57,301 nucleotides of DNA from Alphaproteobacteria bacterium (GCA_028865545.1 JAGWJY010000017.1:1-57301); one strand, 5' to 3'; numbered from the stretch's first letter, positions 7,864-16,930 are shown. Translations and numbers: made by a program. The notes: generated from the sequence alone by a model not told the origin.

Positions 7864-9705
7864 ATGAGCAGTCATTATTTGGGGACAAACGAAGCGACAG
7901 CAGCGGTCCTGGCGCAGGCGGCACAGAACCTCAATCTCGGAAATACGGCTGCGGTGGAGCAAATGCTCGCGCCGCTCTTGGAGATTCCGGCGGCGAAGCC
8001 GGAGGCGCTGCGTCTGTTGGGCCTGCTACGCCACCGGCAAGGCCGCCTTGCCGACGCCGACGAGCATTACCGCGCCTCGCTCGAATTGCGGCCGGCGCAG
8101 GCCGACGTGCTTTTTGCGGTCGGCAACGTCGCTCGCCAGCGCGGGCATCTCGGCGAAGCGATCGCAGCCTTTCGCGACGCCATCAAACTCAGGACGCATT
8201 ATCTCGAAGCGCATTTCAATCTCGCCGTTGCGCTGCAGGAAAGCGGCGATCTGCCGGCCGCGGAGCGAAGCTATCGCACCGTGCTGTGGCTGCAACCTTC
8301 GTTCACGCCGGCGTTGCAGGGATTGGCCGGCGTGTTGATCGATCTGGGACGTCCCGACGAAGCGAAGCCGCTGCTGCGCCGCGTTCTGGCGGAGACCAAG
8401 GAGCCCGACAAGGCTGCAGCACTGGAACACGCGCTCGGGGTCGTGCATCAGATGCAAGGTCAATACGACGTCGCATTGGTGCACAACGCGCGCGCCCTCG
8501 CCTTGAAGCCAGATCTGGCAATTGCACAGGCCGCGCGTGCGGACCTGCTGCAGCATACCGGGCACACCGACGAAGCACTTAACACCTATCGGGCGGTGAT
8601 CGAACGCGATCCACTGAACATGGCGGCGCATGCGGGGCTTAACACGCTTCTTTACCGCCTCGGGCGGGATGCGGAGTTCCTGCACTCATTCGACGCAAGC
8701 GCCTTGCGGACACGGAACAACGCTCCGTTACACATAGGAAAGGCGAACCTGCTGATGAAGATCGAGCGCTTCGCCGAGGCCCGGGACGAGTACGCTCGTG
8801 CGCTGGCAACCGAACCCAACAATCTGAGCGCCATCATGGGGCTCGCCGCAGCACATTCCGGCCTGAAGTCCTTGGGAGAAGCCATCGCCATATTTGAGAA
8901 GGGTGTCGCCCTTCAACCCAACGACGCAAATCTGCTCGCCGGTTTCGCGGCCACTTTGCTGCAGGCTCGCGATGCGGAACGAGCGCGGGAGGTTGCTTTG
9001 CAGGCGCTGGGATTGCGCCCATACGACCAATCCGCACTCGCCCTGCTGGGCATCGCCTATCGCGTTCTTGGCGATGATCGCGACGAACTGTTGACCGGAT
9101 ACGATCGTCTCGTCGGCGTCTTTGATCTAGATCCGCCGGACGGGTTTTCCAGCATGACCGACTTCAACTACGAACTAGCCGCTTATCTCGACCACTTTCA
9201 GACGGACGCGCGCGGGCATCTTGATCAGACCGTCCGCGGCGGGACACGCGCGGCGACCGGCCTGTTCGGCTCCGGCCATATGCTTGTGGACCGGCTGCGC
9301 GTTCGTATCGACAGCGTCGTGCGCCGCTACATAGAGGGATTGGCCGATGCGAAGGACCACCCCTACCACGGCCGCCGAACGCGCACGTTTGGTTATTCGG
9401 GATCATGGTCGTCACGTCTGTGCGATCGCGGCTTTCACCTCAACCATATTCATCCGGCCGGCTGGATCAGTTCGGCATACTATATCGCGGTACCCGACCA
9501 GTCTGCCGATGACCAAGCCAAACAGGGTTGGCTGAAATTCGGCGAGCCACCTTGGGATGTCGGGCTGTCGGAACCGGTGAAACGCACGATTCAACCGAGC
9601 CCGGGGCGCCTCGTCCTTTTTCCGTCCTATATGTGGCACGGAACGACTCCGTTCCGGTCCGAACAATCGCGCTCTACGATCGCCTTCGACGTCGTGCCGC
9701 GGTAG
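7864..9705 (+). CDS. TPR-repeat protein with C-terminal 2OG-Fe(II) oxygenase domain
   Basis: A 613-residue protein. Residues of about 30–390 form tandem TPR units, with repeated patterns such as AEALRLLGLLRHRQGRLADA and an ALAL...P spacing of 34. The last ~120 residues look like the 2OG-FeII_Oxy_5 type: HIHPAGWISSAYYI supplies an HxH pair, WHGTTPF a distal His, and RSTIAFDV the 2-oxoglutarate Arg. It probably hydroxylates a protein or small substrate, with the TPRs choosing the partner. The ATG at 7864 has GGAG seven bases upstream. It is convergent with quiC (18 bp gap). Its role in the neighbouring catabolic locus is unknown. Confidence 0.78.
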   Translation: MSSHYLGTNEATAAVLAQAAQNLNLGNTAAVEQMLAPLLEIPAAKPEALRLLGLLRHRQGRLADADEHYRASLELRPAQADVLFAVGNVARQRGHLGEAIAAFRDAIKLRTHYLEAHFNLAVALQESGDLPAAERSYRTVLWLQPSFTPALQGLAGVLIDLGRPDEAKPLLRRVLAETKEPDKAAALEHALGVVHQMQGQYDVALVHNARALALKPDLAIAQAARADLLQHTGHTDEALNTYRAVIERDPLNMAAHAGLNTLLYRLGRDAEFLHSFDASALRTRNNAPLHIGKANLLMKIERFAEARDEYARALATEPNNLSAIMGLAAAHSGLKSLGEAIAIFEKGVALQPNDANLLAGFAATLLQARDAERAREVALQALGLRPYDQSALALLGIAYRVLGDDRDELLTGYDRLVGVFDLDPPDGFSSMTDFNYELAAYLDHFQTDARGHLDQTVRGGTRAATGLFGSGHMLVDRLRVRIDSVVRRYIEGLADAKDHPYHGRRTRTFGYSGSWSSRLCDRGFHLNHIHPAGWISSAYYIAVPDQSADDQAKQGWLKFGEPPWDVGLSEPVKRTIQPSPGRLVLFPSYMWHGTTPFRSEQSRSTIAFDVVPR

Positions 9706-9723
9706 ATTGCGTAGGAAGAAAAG

Positions 9724-11646
9724 TCAGCGCAGGTTTACCTGCTGGCGCGCCGACATGATCCGGCCGAGTACCGCCATGCGGATGGAGGCGTTTGTCGCGC
9801 CATACTGATCGTAATCGCCGATACGCTGAACGAATTCGAAGAAGAAACTATCCTGGAACGGTTCGCTGTAGACATGCAGGAACTCGCCGCTTCCTATGCG
9901 GTCGTAAAGGATGTTCGCCTCGCGCAACGAGTTGACGAAGCCTTTTTCCAGGTCAAAACGGAATTCGAGATCGTCGTAGTAGTTTCCGGGGATAGGCAGC
10001 AACTGAGCACCGGCCTGCCGCAGCGTTGCCACCGTCTCGATCAGATCAGCGCAGGCAAACGCAACATGATGCACACCCGCACCGGAATGCGTATCGACCG
10101 AATGGGCCGTTATGGTCCGCGCGCCCTGCGATGTGTTCAACGGAATACGCACGCTATGTCCCACGGATGTCATGGCGCGGCTTCTCACGATGCCAAAAGG
10201 ATCCGGCAGTACCCAGGTCTCTTCCGCGTCGAAGCCAAGAACCGATCGATAAAAAAGCACCCAGGAGTCGAGCTCGCCGCTCGGCAGCGCCAGAGCGATA
10301 TGGTCGACATTGCGAAGCCGGCCTTTGGCGGAATTTCGAGCGACCCGCTTTTCGATAGTGAACTCAGTCTCATAAAGCCCTGCCGCCTCCACCTCTTCGG
10401 CAACAAAGTAAATCAGACTTCCATCGAGAGCACGGATTGCAGGAATGCTCACCTCGTCCGGCCCCACACGGCCTACATATCGCGAGCAGCCATAAGCAAG
10501 CGCGCGACCGACCGCGCGTTCAGCGTCGTCTGTGCGAAGACCGAGAGCGCAAAGGGACACGCCGTGCGCGAAATAATAAGATTGCGCGAATGAATCCGGC
10601 TCGGCATTGAGAACAAGATTGACCTCTCCGTTGCGATATAAGCCAACGTTCTTCGAGCGATGCATTCCTATTTTGTGGAAGCCGAAGCTCATAAGCCATT
10701 TGTCAAGATCGGCAACGGCGGCGTTGTTTCCAGCGAACTCCAGAAAGGAGACACCTTTCACCTTCGGCGCGGCCGGCGGACTGAATAGCGCAACTTTGAC
10801 ATCGTCCGTCGTTTCGCTGCCCACCTCCGCAGACGCCCGGCGCACATTCTCTTCAACAAACAATAGCGAACGATACGCATCGTGTGCTGCCATTCGCGTC
10901 GATGCGCCCCTCAACTCGTCGCTAAATACTTCAAGGGACAGGGCACCGACATATCCGCTGCGAAGAACCTGGCCGACAAACGCCGTGAGGTTCAGGTCAC
11001 CCTGGCCTGGAAGCCGCTGGAAGTGGCGCCCCCAATTTTCGAGGTCAATCGTCATTTTCGGCGCGTCCGCAATTTGGACGGTTGCGATCCGGTCGCCCGC
11101 AATCTCCTCCATTGTCGCTGCGTTATCTCCCACCGCCAATGTGTGGAAGCTGTTGAGAGCAATACGAAAATGGGGATGGTTGACGAGCTGTACCAAGCGC
11201 CACACATCACGCACACGCCGGATATGCGTGCTCCAAGCAAGGCCAAGATACCCAAGTGTCAGACCGCGGCGGGATGCCCGCTCGGCGAGCGTCGCCAACT
11301 GGTCGACCATGCGCTGCTCGTCCGGCATCGCCTGGCATGAGACATTTGCGTGCACCAAGACGACGGATGCGCCGAGTTCCTGGACGACATCGAACTTGTG
11401 CTCGGCCCTTTCGACATTTCTCTTGAACGTGTCGTCGGCGACGCCCTCAAAATTCCGGAAAGGCTGGTAGACGTCGACGGACAGTCCCAGACTCTCGGCC
11501 AGCGCCTTGACCTCGCGCGGACGACCGTCGAAAGCCAGCAAATCGCTTTCGAAAATCTCAACCGCATCGAACCCCGCGGCAGCGACGGCGGCCAGCTTTT
11601 CCTCCAGCGAGCCGCTTAGACATCCCGTCGCGATCGACCGACGCAT
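9724..11646 (-). CDS. quiC: QuiC-type 3-dehydroshikimate dehydratase fusion, atypical metal site
   Basis: A 640-residue two-domain protein with the layout of Pseudomonas QuiC1: an N-terminal sugar-phosphate-isomerase-like TIM barrel (about 1–280) and a C-terminal HPPD/glyoxalase-like half (about 300–640). In QuiC1 the barrel turns 3-dehydroshikimate into protocatechuate using metal ligands E134, D165, Q191 and E239. Here the matching positions are L134 (GYLGLAWS), N165 (ALNSFHTL), Q191 and E239, so two ligands are lost; H168 is kept. The HPPD-like ligands look intact (VDHIAL, VHHVAF, FFFEF). The start MRRSIATGCLSG at 11646 matches QuiC1 and has AAGG eight bases upstream. Operator copy B lies about 45 bp upstream. 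Family is secure; dehydratase activity is doubtful. Confidence 0.88.
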   Translation of the reverse strand: MRRSIATGCLSGSLEEKLAAVAAAGFDAVEIFESDLLAFDGRPREVKALAESLGLSVDVYQPFRNFEGVADDTFKRNVERAEHKFDVVQELGASVVLVHANVSCQAMPDEQRMVDQLATLAERASRRGLTLGYLGLAWSTHIRRVRDVWRLVQLVNHPHFRIALNSFHTLAVGDNAATMEEIAGDRIATVQIADAPKMTIDLENWGRHFQRLPGQGDLNLTAFVGQVLRSGYVGALSLEVFSDELRGASTRMAAHDAYRSLLFVEENVRRASAEVGSETTDDVKVALFSPPAAPKVKGVSFLEFAGNNAAVADLDKWLMSFGFHKIGMHRSKNVGLYRNGEVNLVLNAEPDSFAQSYYFAHGVSLCALGLRTDDAERAVGRALAYGCSRYVGRVGPDEVSIPAIRALDGSLIYFVAEEVEAAGLYETEFTIEKRVARNSAKGRLRNVDHIALALPSGELDSWVLFYRSVLGFDAEETWVLPDPFGIVRSRAMTSVGHSVRIPLNTSQGARTITAHSVDTHSGAGVHHVAFACADLIETVATLRQAGAQLLPIPGNYYDDLEFRFDLEKGFVNSLREANILYDRIGSGEFLHVYSEPFQDSFFFEFVQRIGDYDQYGATNASIRMAVLGRIMSARQQVNLR

Positions 11647-12141
11647 GTTTCTTGCCTTCTCCAATATTCCAGGCAATTCATATGACATACGGACCAGATT
11701 GTACATTGACGGCCGGAAGCAGCGTTACGGCAAGCGCACTGACGGCGTCCTGCCCGAGCACCGGAGGTAAGCGCCGACGCGCCGTCCAGTGCCCCTACGG
11801 CAGCGCTGCCGGGATCGATTCGGAGATCGTTGCCCAACCGCAGCGTCTCGCACGAGCCGTGCGATGCCGGATGAGCCGCGGCGGCCAAGGCGGCACGCTG
11901 CATCTTCGCCGCACTTCACGCGTGACGCTTTACTTTGGATGGTGTGCATTTTAATTTGTACACAACATACACCGCTGGAAATAGCATGGGAGAGAACCTG
12001 CGAACCAGCGTGTGGGATGAGGGGCGCGTCGGATATCGTACGAACCGAGTCTACTTTGTCTTGTTCAAAGGCGACCTCAACTACTCGTCATTGCGTCGTT
12101 CAGAAGCCAAAGCCCTTTGCAACATTGACTACCGAGCACCC
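11647..12141. other. Divergent intergenic region between quiC and the TetR gene
   Basis: About 495 bp. The quiC-proximal end holds operator copy B. The rest (11720–12100) is GC-rich and contains several short open frames on both strands, none with a good ribosome site or recognisable family. An AT-richer patch with TTTTAATTTGTACACAAC (11949–11966) may belong to the tetR promoter. I could not decide whether the middle holds a decayed gene. Confidence 0.4.
11689..11702 (-). promoter_or_regulatory. Operator copy B upstream of quiC
   Basis: Minus-strand ACAATCTGGTCCGT, preceded by GT, matches ACTAACnnGTTAGT at 8 of 12 specified positions. It is the closest relative of copies A and E by the shared GTACnAnC start and GTCCG end. 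It lies about 43 bp upstream of the quiC start codon, a usual place for a repressor site. Confidence 0.5.
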
Positions 12142-12789
12142 ATGAAAAAGCCATCCTCCGCAAGGCGCACCAAGCGCCGCAACAATCCGGACGCGACAAA
12201 ACAGGACATCCTCAATACCGCGACCGAGGAGTTTGCCAATTACGGCCTGAGTGGCGCCCGCGTCGATCGGATCGCCAAGAAGATGCGCACGTCGAAGCGC
12301 ATGATCTATTACTACTTCGGCAGCAAAGAGGCGCTCTATCGCACGGTGCTCGAACAGGCCTATGCGGGAATCCGTACCAGTGAAGCGGAGACCCGCCTCG
12401 ACAGCGCATCGCCGACAGAAGCATTGCGTCAGCTAATTGAGGTCACATTCGACTACGAAGAAGCGCATCCAGATTTCATCAACCTGGTCAGCATAGAAAA
12501 CCTGCATCATGCGCGCTATCTGGCCAAAGCCGCTTCGATCCGCTCGCTGAACATCGTCATCATAAAAAGACTAGAAGACATATTGGCGCGCGGCCGCGCG
12601 GAGGGTGTGTTCCGGAGCGACATCGATGCGCTCGACGTCCATATGATGATCAGCGCGCTCTGTTTTTTCAGGGTTGCGAACCGGCATACTTTCAATGTGC
12701 TGTTCAGCCGAGACTTGAGCAGCCCACGCGTACGAACGCATCATAAGCGAATGATTTCAGAAGCCGTATTGCGGTTGTTGGCGCCGTAA
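12142..12789 (+). CDS. TetR/AcrR-family transcriptional regulator
   Basis: A 215-residue DNA-binding regulator. The N-terminal helix-turn-helix is clear: ILNTATEEFANYGLSGARVD, then IAKKMRTSKRMIYYYFGSKEA near residues 40–65, with the YYYFGSKEALY recognition-helix signature. The C-terminal ligand domain (about 80–215) has no obvious relative I can name. It sits between quiC and the quinate/shikimate dehydrogenase gene and is the only regulator in the first catabolic region, which makes it the natural reader of the repeated ACTAACnnGTTAGT palindrome. That pairing is inference. The start at MKKPSSARRT is chosen because the HTH begins soon after; no strong ribosome site is visible, so the start is uncertain. 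Confidence 0.88.
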   Translation: MKKPSSARRTKRRNNPDATKQDILNTATEEFANYGLSGARVDRIAKKMRTSKRMIYYYFGSKEALYRTVLEQAYAGIRTSEAETRLDSASPTEALRQLIEVTFDYEEAHPDFINLVSIENLHHARYLAKAASIRSLNIVIIKRLEDILARGRAEGVFRSDIDALDVHMMISALCFFRVANRHTFNVLFSRDLSSPRVRTHHKRMISEAVLRLLAP

Positions 12790-12809
12790 GCGCAGGCACC
12801 CGTTGAAGT

Positions 12810-13661
12810 TCATGCCGCGAAAGCCCGCAGCATGCGGTCGGCATCCGGCGCGCGCCCGGTGAACAGCCTAAGCGCTTCGGCCGCCTGAAACACCGCCATC
12901 CCTCCCCCATCCAGCGTTTTGCAGCCCAAGGCACGTGCCTCGCGCAGCAATTCGGTTTCCAGCGGGAAATAGACAATGTCCGCGACCCATTGCGTCTGAC
13001 GCAAAGCGGCGACGGGAACCGGCGTGCCGGGATATTTCGTCATGCCGACGGGCGTCGTGTTCACAATACCATCCGCCGCAGCCATCGCCTCCGCCAAATC
13101 GGCCGTAGCGGTTATTCTATTTCGCCCGAAGTGAACGGCGTATTTCTGCGCGAGCAACTCAGCGCGGCTCTTGTCGATGTCGTAGAGCACCACTTGCCCG
13201 GCGCCCATTTTCAGCAACGCGTAGCTGGTTGCAGCGCCCGCCCCTCCGGCGCCGACCTGCAGCACGTTGTTCATGGCAACGCCGTGCAAGCTGCGGTCAA
13301 AGCTTGTGGCAAAGCCCGACCAATCCGTGTTGTGGCCATAACGTTTTCCGCCCTTGAACACGACCGTATTGACGGCGCCGATCACAGCCACGTCAGCTGC
13401 CAAGACGTCTAGAAAATCGATGACGATCTGTTTGCAGGGATGCGTGATATTCACGCCCAAATAGCCGTCGCGTTCAACATCGTCCAGAATCCGCCGCAAC
13501 GACTGCAATCCGCCTGCGATCTGATCGAGGTCGAACAATTCATAGTTCAACTGCAGCCCGAGCGCTTTCGCCTCATTCATGTGCATCGACGGGCTGCGTG
13601 ATGCCAGGATTCCGGCACCGATGAGCCCCGCGCGGCGCATTTCCGTATCGACAAAGTCCAT
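12810..13661 (-). CDS. Catabolic NAD-type quinate/shikimate dehydrogenase
   Basis: A 283-residue cytoplasmic AroE-family enzyme. The substrate site shows SRSPSMH (Ser21/Ser23), NITHPCKQ with catalytic Lys77, and HNTDWSGF with Asp113. A GAGGAG nucleotide-binding loop lies at about 137–142. After the second Rossmann strand comes LYDIDKSRAE, where the acid favours NAD over NADP; biosynthetic AroE has an Arg-rich loop there. ITHPCK and SRSPSMH also look more like catabolic quinate/shikimate dehydrogenases. It should oxidise quinate to dehydroquinate and/or shikimate to dehydroshikimate. The start at 13661 has GTGGA seven bases upstream; 13667 is possible. Divergent from the PQQ dehydrogenase across operator C. 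Confidence 0.85.
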   Translation of the reverse strand: MDFVDTEMRRAGLIGAGILASRSPSMHMNEAKALGLQLNYELFDLDQIAGGLQSLRRILDDVERDGYLGVNITHPCKQIVIDFLDVLAADVAVIGAVNTVVFKGGKRYGHNTDWSGFATSFDRSLHGVAMNNVLQVGAGGAGAATSYALLKMGAGQVVLYDIDKSRAELLAQKYAVHFGRNRITATADLAEAMAAADGIVNTTPVGMTKYPGTPVPVAALRQTQWVADIVYFPLETELLREARALGCKTLDGGGMAVFQAAEALRLFTGRAPDADRMLRAFAA

Positions 13662-13731
13662 CGCCATTTCCACTTTAATACCACCGTTTTGGGCTCTTGG
13701 GATCAGATAACTGGATCGGCCAAGTATTGAC

Positions 13732-13745
13732 ACTAACTTGTTAGT
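13732..13745. promoter_or_regulatory. Operator copy C, perfect palindrome ACTAACTTGTTAGT
   Basis: An exact 6-2-6 inverted repeat, ACTAAC-TT-GTTAGT, in the divergent region between the quinate/shikimate dehydrogenase (start 13661) and the PQQ dehydrogenase (start 13907). It is the best copy of the motif and defines the consensus. A TTGACA overlaps its left edge at 13727–13732 and could be the -35 of the plus-strand operon. Its position allows control of both directions. Confidence 0.65.
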
Positions 13746-13906
13746 ACGTTTTTGTGAGCATTGCTAAATGCCACAGCAAAAAAAATCAAAAACGGGCACG
13801 GCGCAGGAACGGGACGGACCTTAGGAGAACAAAATCCTAGGAAATTCATACGGGTAGGCTGCGTGAGGAACCTTGCTGTTCAATTGCGCGCGTTCGGAAG
13901 GCCGCT

Positions 13907-15901
13907 ATGGAGACGGAGTTGAGGAAAATCATCACGTTATGCGCTGTCTTCGCAGCGGTTTCCCTTGCAGCGGCGACAGCCGAGCCATCCTCGGCCGATT
14001 GGCCGACTTACGGCCACGATCCAGGGGGAATGCGCTATTCCCCGCTCCTGCAGATCACGCCGGAAAATGTTTCGAGTCTCAAGCCAGCCTGGGTTTACCA
14101 CATGAAGCCGGCGAACGCGGTCGTCGACGGCAACGGTCCCGGTGGGCTTTCCTTCCCGGGTGCGAAACGGCCGGACGGCGGCTCGGCCGACGCTGCGCAA
14201 CGCCGCGCCGAGGGCGTCGGTCCGTCGCGTTGGGGCGGCAGCAATCGCTTTGCTCCCTCGGAAGCGACACCGCTGGTGGTCGGCGGAATGATGTATCTCA
14301 CCACGCCATATCACCGCGTCGTCGCGCTGTCGCCCGAAACAGGTACGCAAATTTGGAGCTATGACGTTGCCGGCCCCGGACAGCCGTCGATTCGCGGCGT
14401 CGAATATTGGCCCGGCGACGAACAATCGCCGCCCGAAGTTCTTTTCGGGACGCGCGACGGAAGACTGATCGCCCTTAATGCAAAAGACGGCACGCCTGTT
14501 GCGACATTTGGCACCGCCGGCGTGCTCGATCTGAAGACCCCTGACGTCATGAACGATCATCCCAACGCCAGTTACGGGATGACGTCCCCGCCTCTTGTCT
14601 ATCGCGACCTCGTGATCACCGGCGTCGCCAACCAGGAATATCCGGCGCTCGGATCGTACGGAGACGTGCGCGCGTGGAACGTAAAGACCGGCAAGCTTGT
14701 CTGGACGTTTCATTCCGTCGCGCGGCCCGGCGAATTCGGCCATGACACATGGGCCGGCGACAGCTGGAAGGATCGTTCCGGCGTGAACGTCTGGGGCTTC
14801 ATGACCGTCGATGTCAAACGCGGCATCGTCTATATGCCGTTCGGTGCGCCGAGCTGGGACCGCTATGGCGGCGACCGGCTTGGCAAGAACCTCTTCAGCG
14901 ACTCGATTGTCGCGGCCGACGCAAAAACCGGGAAGATGCTCTGGTACTATCAGGTCGTGCATCACGACATCTGGGACTTCGACACCGAAGCACCGCCAGT
15001 TCTGATGGATGTGCACCACGGCAAGAAGACCATTCCGGCCGTAGCGATTGTTTCCAAAAGCGCCCTGCTCTTCATCTTGAACCGCGTCACCGGCAAGCCG
15101 ATCTATCCCGTGGTCGAACGTCCGGTGCCGCCCAGCGATGTGCCTGGCGAAAAGGCCTGGCCCACACAGCCCTTCCCAACCGTCACGCCACCCCTGGCCC
15201 GCGAGAGCATGACAGATGCGGATATCGCAACCGTCACGCCCGAGCTTGAGGCATATTGCAGAAAGCTTGTCGCCGACAATCACATCGTGTTCGGGGGGCC
15301 ATACCTACCGACGCATCTCAACACGTCGACCGTGAATTGGCCTGGCACGCAAGGCGGCGCGAACTGGAGCGGTGGCTCGTTTGACCCTGCGCTTGGCTAC
15401 CTGTTCGTGAATACCAGCGATCTGGGGCAGATCCAGTCGCTGGTGCCGACGCCCGGCGGCGTCCTGCCATACGGGCACGGCCAACCTTTCGGCCGGTTCA
15501 AGGATCCGCAAACAAACATGATGTGCCAGCAACCGCCATGGGGCCGGCTGAGTGCGGTAGACGTCAACACGGGAAAACTAGTCTGGCAGGTCCCGCTAGG
15601 CGTCACGGATTCCCTGCCACCCGAAAAACAAGACACCGGCCGGCCGAATCTTGGCGGCTCGATCGCGACGGCCAGTGGCCTGGTGTTCATCGGAGCAAGC
15701 GATGACGGGCGATTCCGGGCATTCGACGCACGCACCGGCAAGGATCTCTGGACGGTGAAGCTTGAGGCTTCGGCGCATGCCACGCCAATTACCTATGAAG
15801 GAAGCGACGGCAAACAATATGTCGTCATTACCTCGACGGGCGGCGGATTCCTGGAGAGCCCACTCACAGGCGATACCGTCACTGCTTTCACTCTTCCCTG
15901 A
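13907..15901 (+). CDS. Periplasmic PQQ-dependent dehydrogenase, soluble form
   Basis: A 664-residue quinoprotein with an N-terminal signal peptide (LCAVFAAVSLAAATA) and a beta-propeller. Family features are WPTYGHDPGGMRYSPL at the start, SEATPLVVGGMMYLTTPY, YGMTSPPLVYRDLVI, the catalytic-region HHDIWDFD, and NWPGTQGGANWSGGSFDP. This is the glucose/quinate/shikimate dehydrogenase branch, but the usual N-terminal membrane domain of ~150 residues is absent. It probably oxidises quinate, shikimate or a related polyol in the periplasm and passes electrons to a cytochrome c such as the one at 19714–20076. GGAAGG precedes the ATG. First gene of a four-gene operon behind operator C. Exact substrate unproven. 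Confidence 0.85.
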   Translation: METELRKIITLCAVFAAVSLAAATAEPSSADWPTYGHDPGGMRYSPLLQITPENVSSLKPAWVYHMKPANAVVDGNGPGGLSFPGAKRPDGGSADAAQRRAEGVGPSRWGGSNRFAPSEATPLVVGGMMYLTTPYHRVVALSPETGTQIWSYDVAGPGQPSIRGVEYWPGDEQSPPEVLFGTRDGRLIALNAKDGTPVATFGTAGVLDLKTPDVMNDHPNASYGMTSPPLVYRDLVITGVANQEYPALGSYGDVRAWNVKTGKLVWTFHSVARPGEFGHDTWAGDSWKDRSGVNVWGFMTVDVKRGIVYMPFGAPSWDRYGGDRLGKNLFSDSIVAADAKTGKMLWYYQVVHHDIWDFDTEAPPVLMDVHHGKKTIPAVAIVSKSALLFILNRVTGKPIYPVVERPVPPSDVPGEKAWPTQPFPTVTPPLARESMTDADIATVTPELEAYCRKLVADNHIVFGGPYLPTHLNTSTVNWPGTQGGANWSGGSFDPALGYLFVNTSDLGQIQSLVPTPGGVLPYGHGQPFGRFKDPQTNMMCQQPPWGRLSAVDVNTGKLVWQVPLGVTDSLPPEKQDTGRPNLGGSIATASGLVFIGASDDGRFRAFDARTGKDLWTVKLEASAHATPITYEGSDGKQYVVITSTGGGFLESPLTGDTVTAFTLP

Positions 15902-15933
15902 GGATCCCGGCTACCGGAAACAGGAACACGCCG

Positions 15934-16902
15934 ATGCCCCATTTCAGCACTCGTACCGTTGCCCTTCTGCTGGCCTTTTCGGGTCTGCCGGTCCTGCCAG
16001 CGGTCGCCCAATCAAGTGTCGCGACGCTCCCTGCAAGCGCCGGCACGACCGCGCAATCGGAAACCGCACCGGGTCCGCGAAAAATGTTTCACATTCCGGA
16101 TCCCTATCCCGGTTGGAAAAAGGTGCTGTTCATAGGCGACATCCACGACGGCGCTCAAGTGGCGCACGACTATTCGGTGTCGCACGCCATGGCAACGATC
16201 GAGGAGCTGGGTCGCAAGAACCACGCCTTCGTCACGATCCTGCGGACCGACGAGGAATTGCTCACAAAGGAAAAAGTGTGGGGAACGGGGAAATACGCCG
16301 CCGACGGCTCGATGCCGTTTCCCGGCCGCAATCTAAACGATTTCGATGCGGTGATCTTCTATACAAACGGCGAACTGCGGCTGACCGACGAACAGAAGAA
16401 AGCCTTACTGTCTTTCGTTCATGACGACGGGAAAGGTTTCGTCGGCATCCATACCGCTACGGCAACCTCCCGCGACTGGCCAGCCTATGGCGAAATGATC
16501 GGAGGCTATTTCGACAACCACCCTTGGAACGTATTCAATGCGCCTGTGGTTGTAGAAGAGCCAGGATTTCCGGCCATGAAGGCATTCCCGAAACATTTTC
16601 GGATAACGGACGAAATGTACGAATACATGGCGCCATACTCACGGGCGAACGTCGATGTTCTGGCGCGCCTCGACCAAAGCAAACTCGACCTGACCAACAA
16701 GAACGTCCATCGCACCGATGGCGACTTTCCCGTCGCATGGGCGAAGACCTACGGAAAAGGCCGCGTGTTCTATTCTGACCTCGGTCACTCGCCTGCGACC
16801 TGGGACGATCCTCGCGTGCAGCAGATGTATCTGCAGGCCATCAGGTGGGCGGACGGTTCCATCGACGCGCCGGTGACGCCGCATCCCATGCCGGCGCATT
16901 GA
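15934..16902 (+). CDS. Secreted ThuA-like domain protein
   Basis: A 322-residue protein with a signal peptide ending near VLPAVAQ. The body is a ThuA/glutamine-amidotransferase-like fold: KKVLFIGDIHDGA, LNDFDAVIFYTNGEL, a KGFVGIHTATATS segment, and YGKGRVFYSDLGHSPATWDDP with MYLQAIRWA near the end. ThuA proteins take part in disaccharide or polyol use in some bacteria, but no reaction is agreed. It begins 32 bp after the PQQ dehydrogenase and probably shares its transcript. A periplasmic partner role in sugar-acid oxidation is an inference. Confidence 0.75.
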   Translation: MPHFSTRTVALLLAFSGLPVLPAVAQSSVATLPASAGTTAQSETAPGPRKMFHIPDPYPGWKKVLFIGDIHDGAQVAHDYSVSHAMATIEELGRKNHAFVTILRTDEELLTKEKVWGTGKYAADGSMPFPGRNLNDFDAVIFYTNGELRLTDEQKKALLSFVHDDGKGFVGIHTATATSRDWPAYGEMIGGYFDNHPWNVFNAPVVVEEPGFPAMKAFPKHFRITDEMYEYMAPYSRANVDVLARLDQSKLDLTNKNVHRTDGDFPVAWAKTYGKGRVFYSDLGHSPATWDDPRVQQMYLQAIRWADGSIDAPVTPHPMPAH

Positions 16903-16930
16903 CCGACTAACGAGCTAAGAGGGCCTTTCA

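Noticed and set aside
11616..11903. A possible small minus-strand gene between quiC and tetR
   Set aside because: It overlaps the quiC start and operator B, has no ribosome site and an amino-acid composition unlike a real protein.
13937..15283. A 448-codon frame on the minus strand
   Set aside because: Antisense to the PQQ dehydrogenase, whose motifs are clear on the plus strand.
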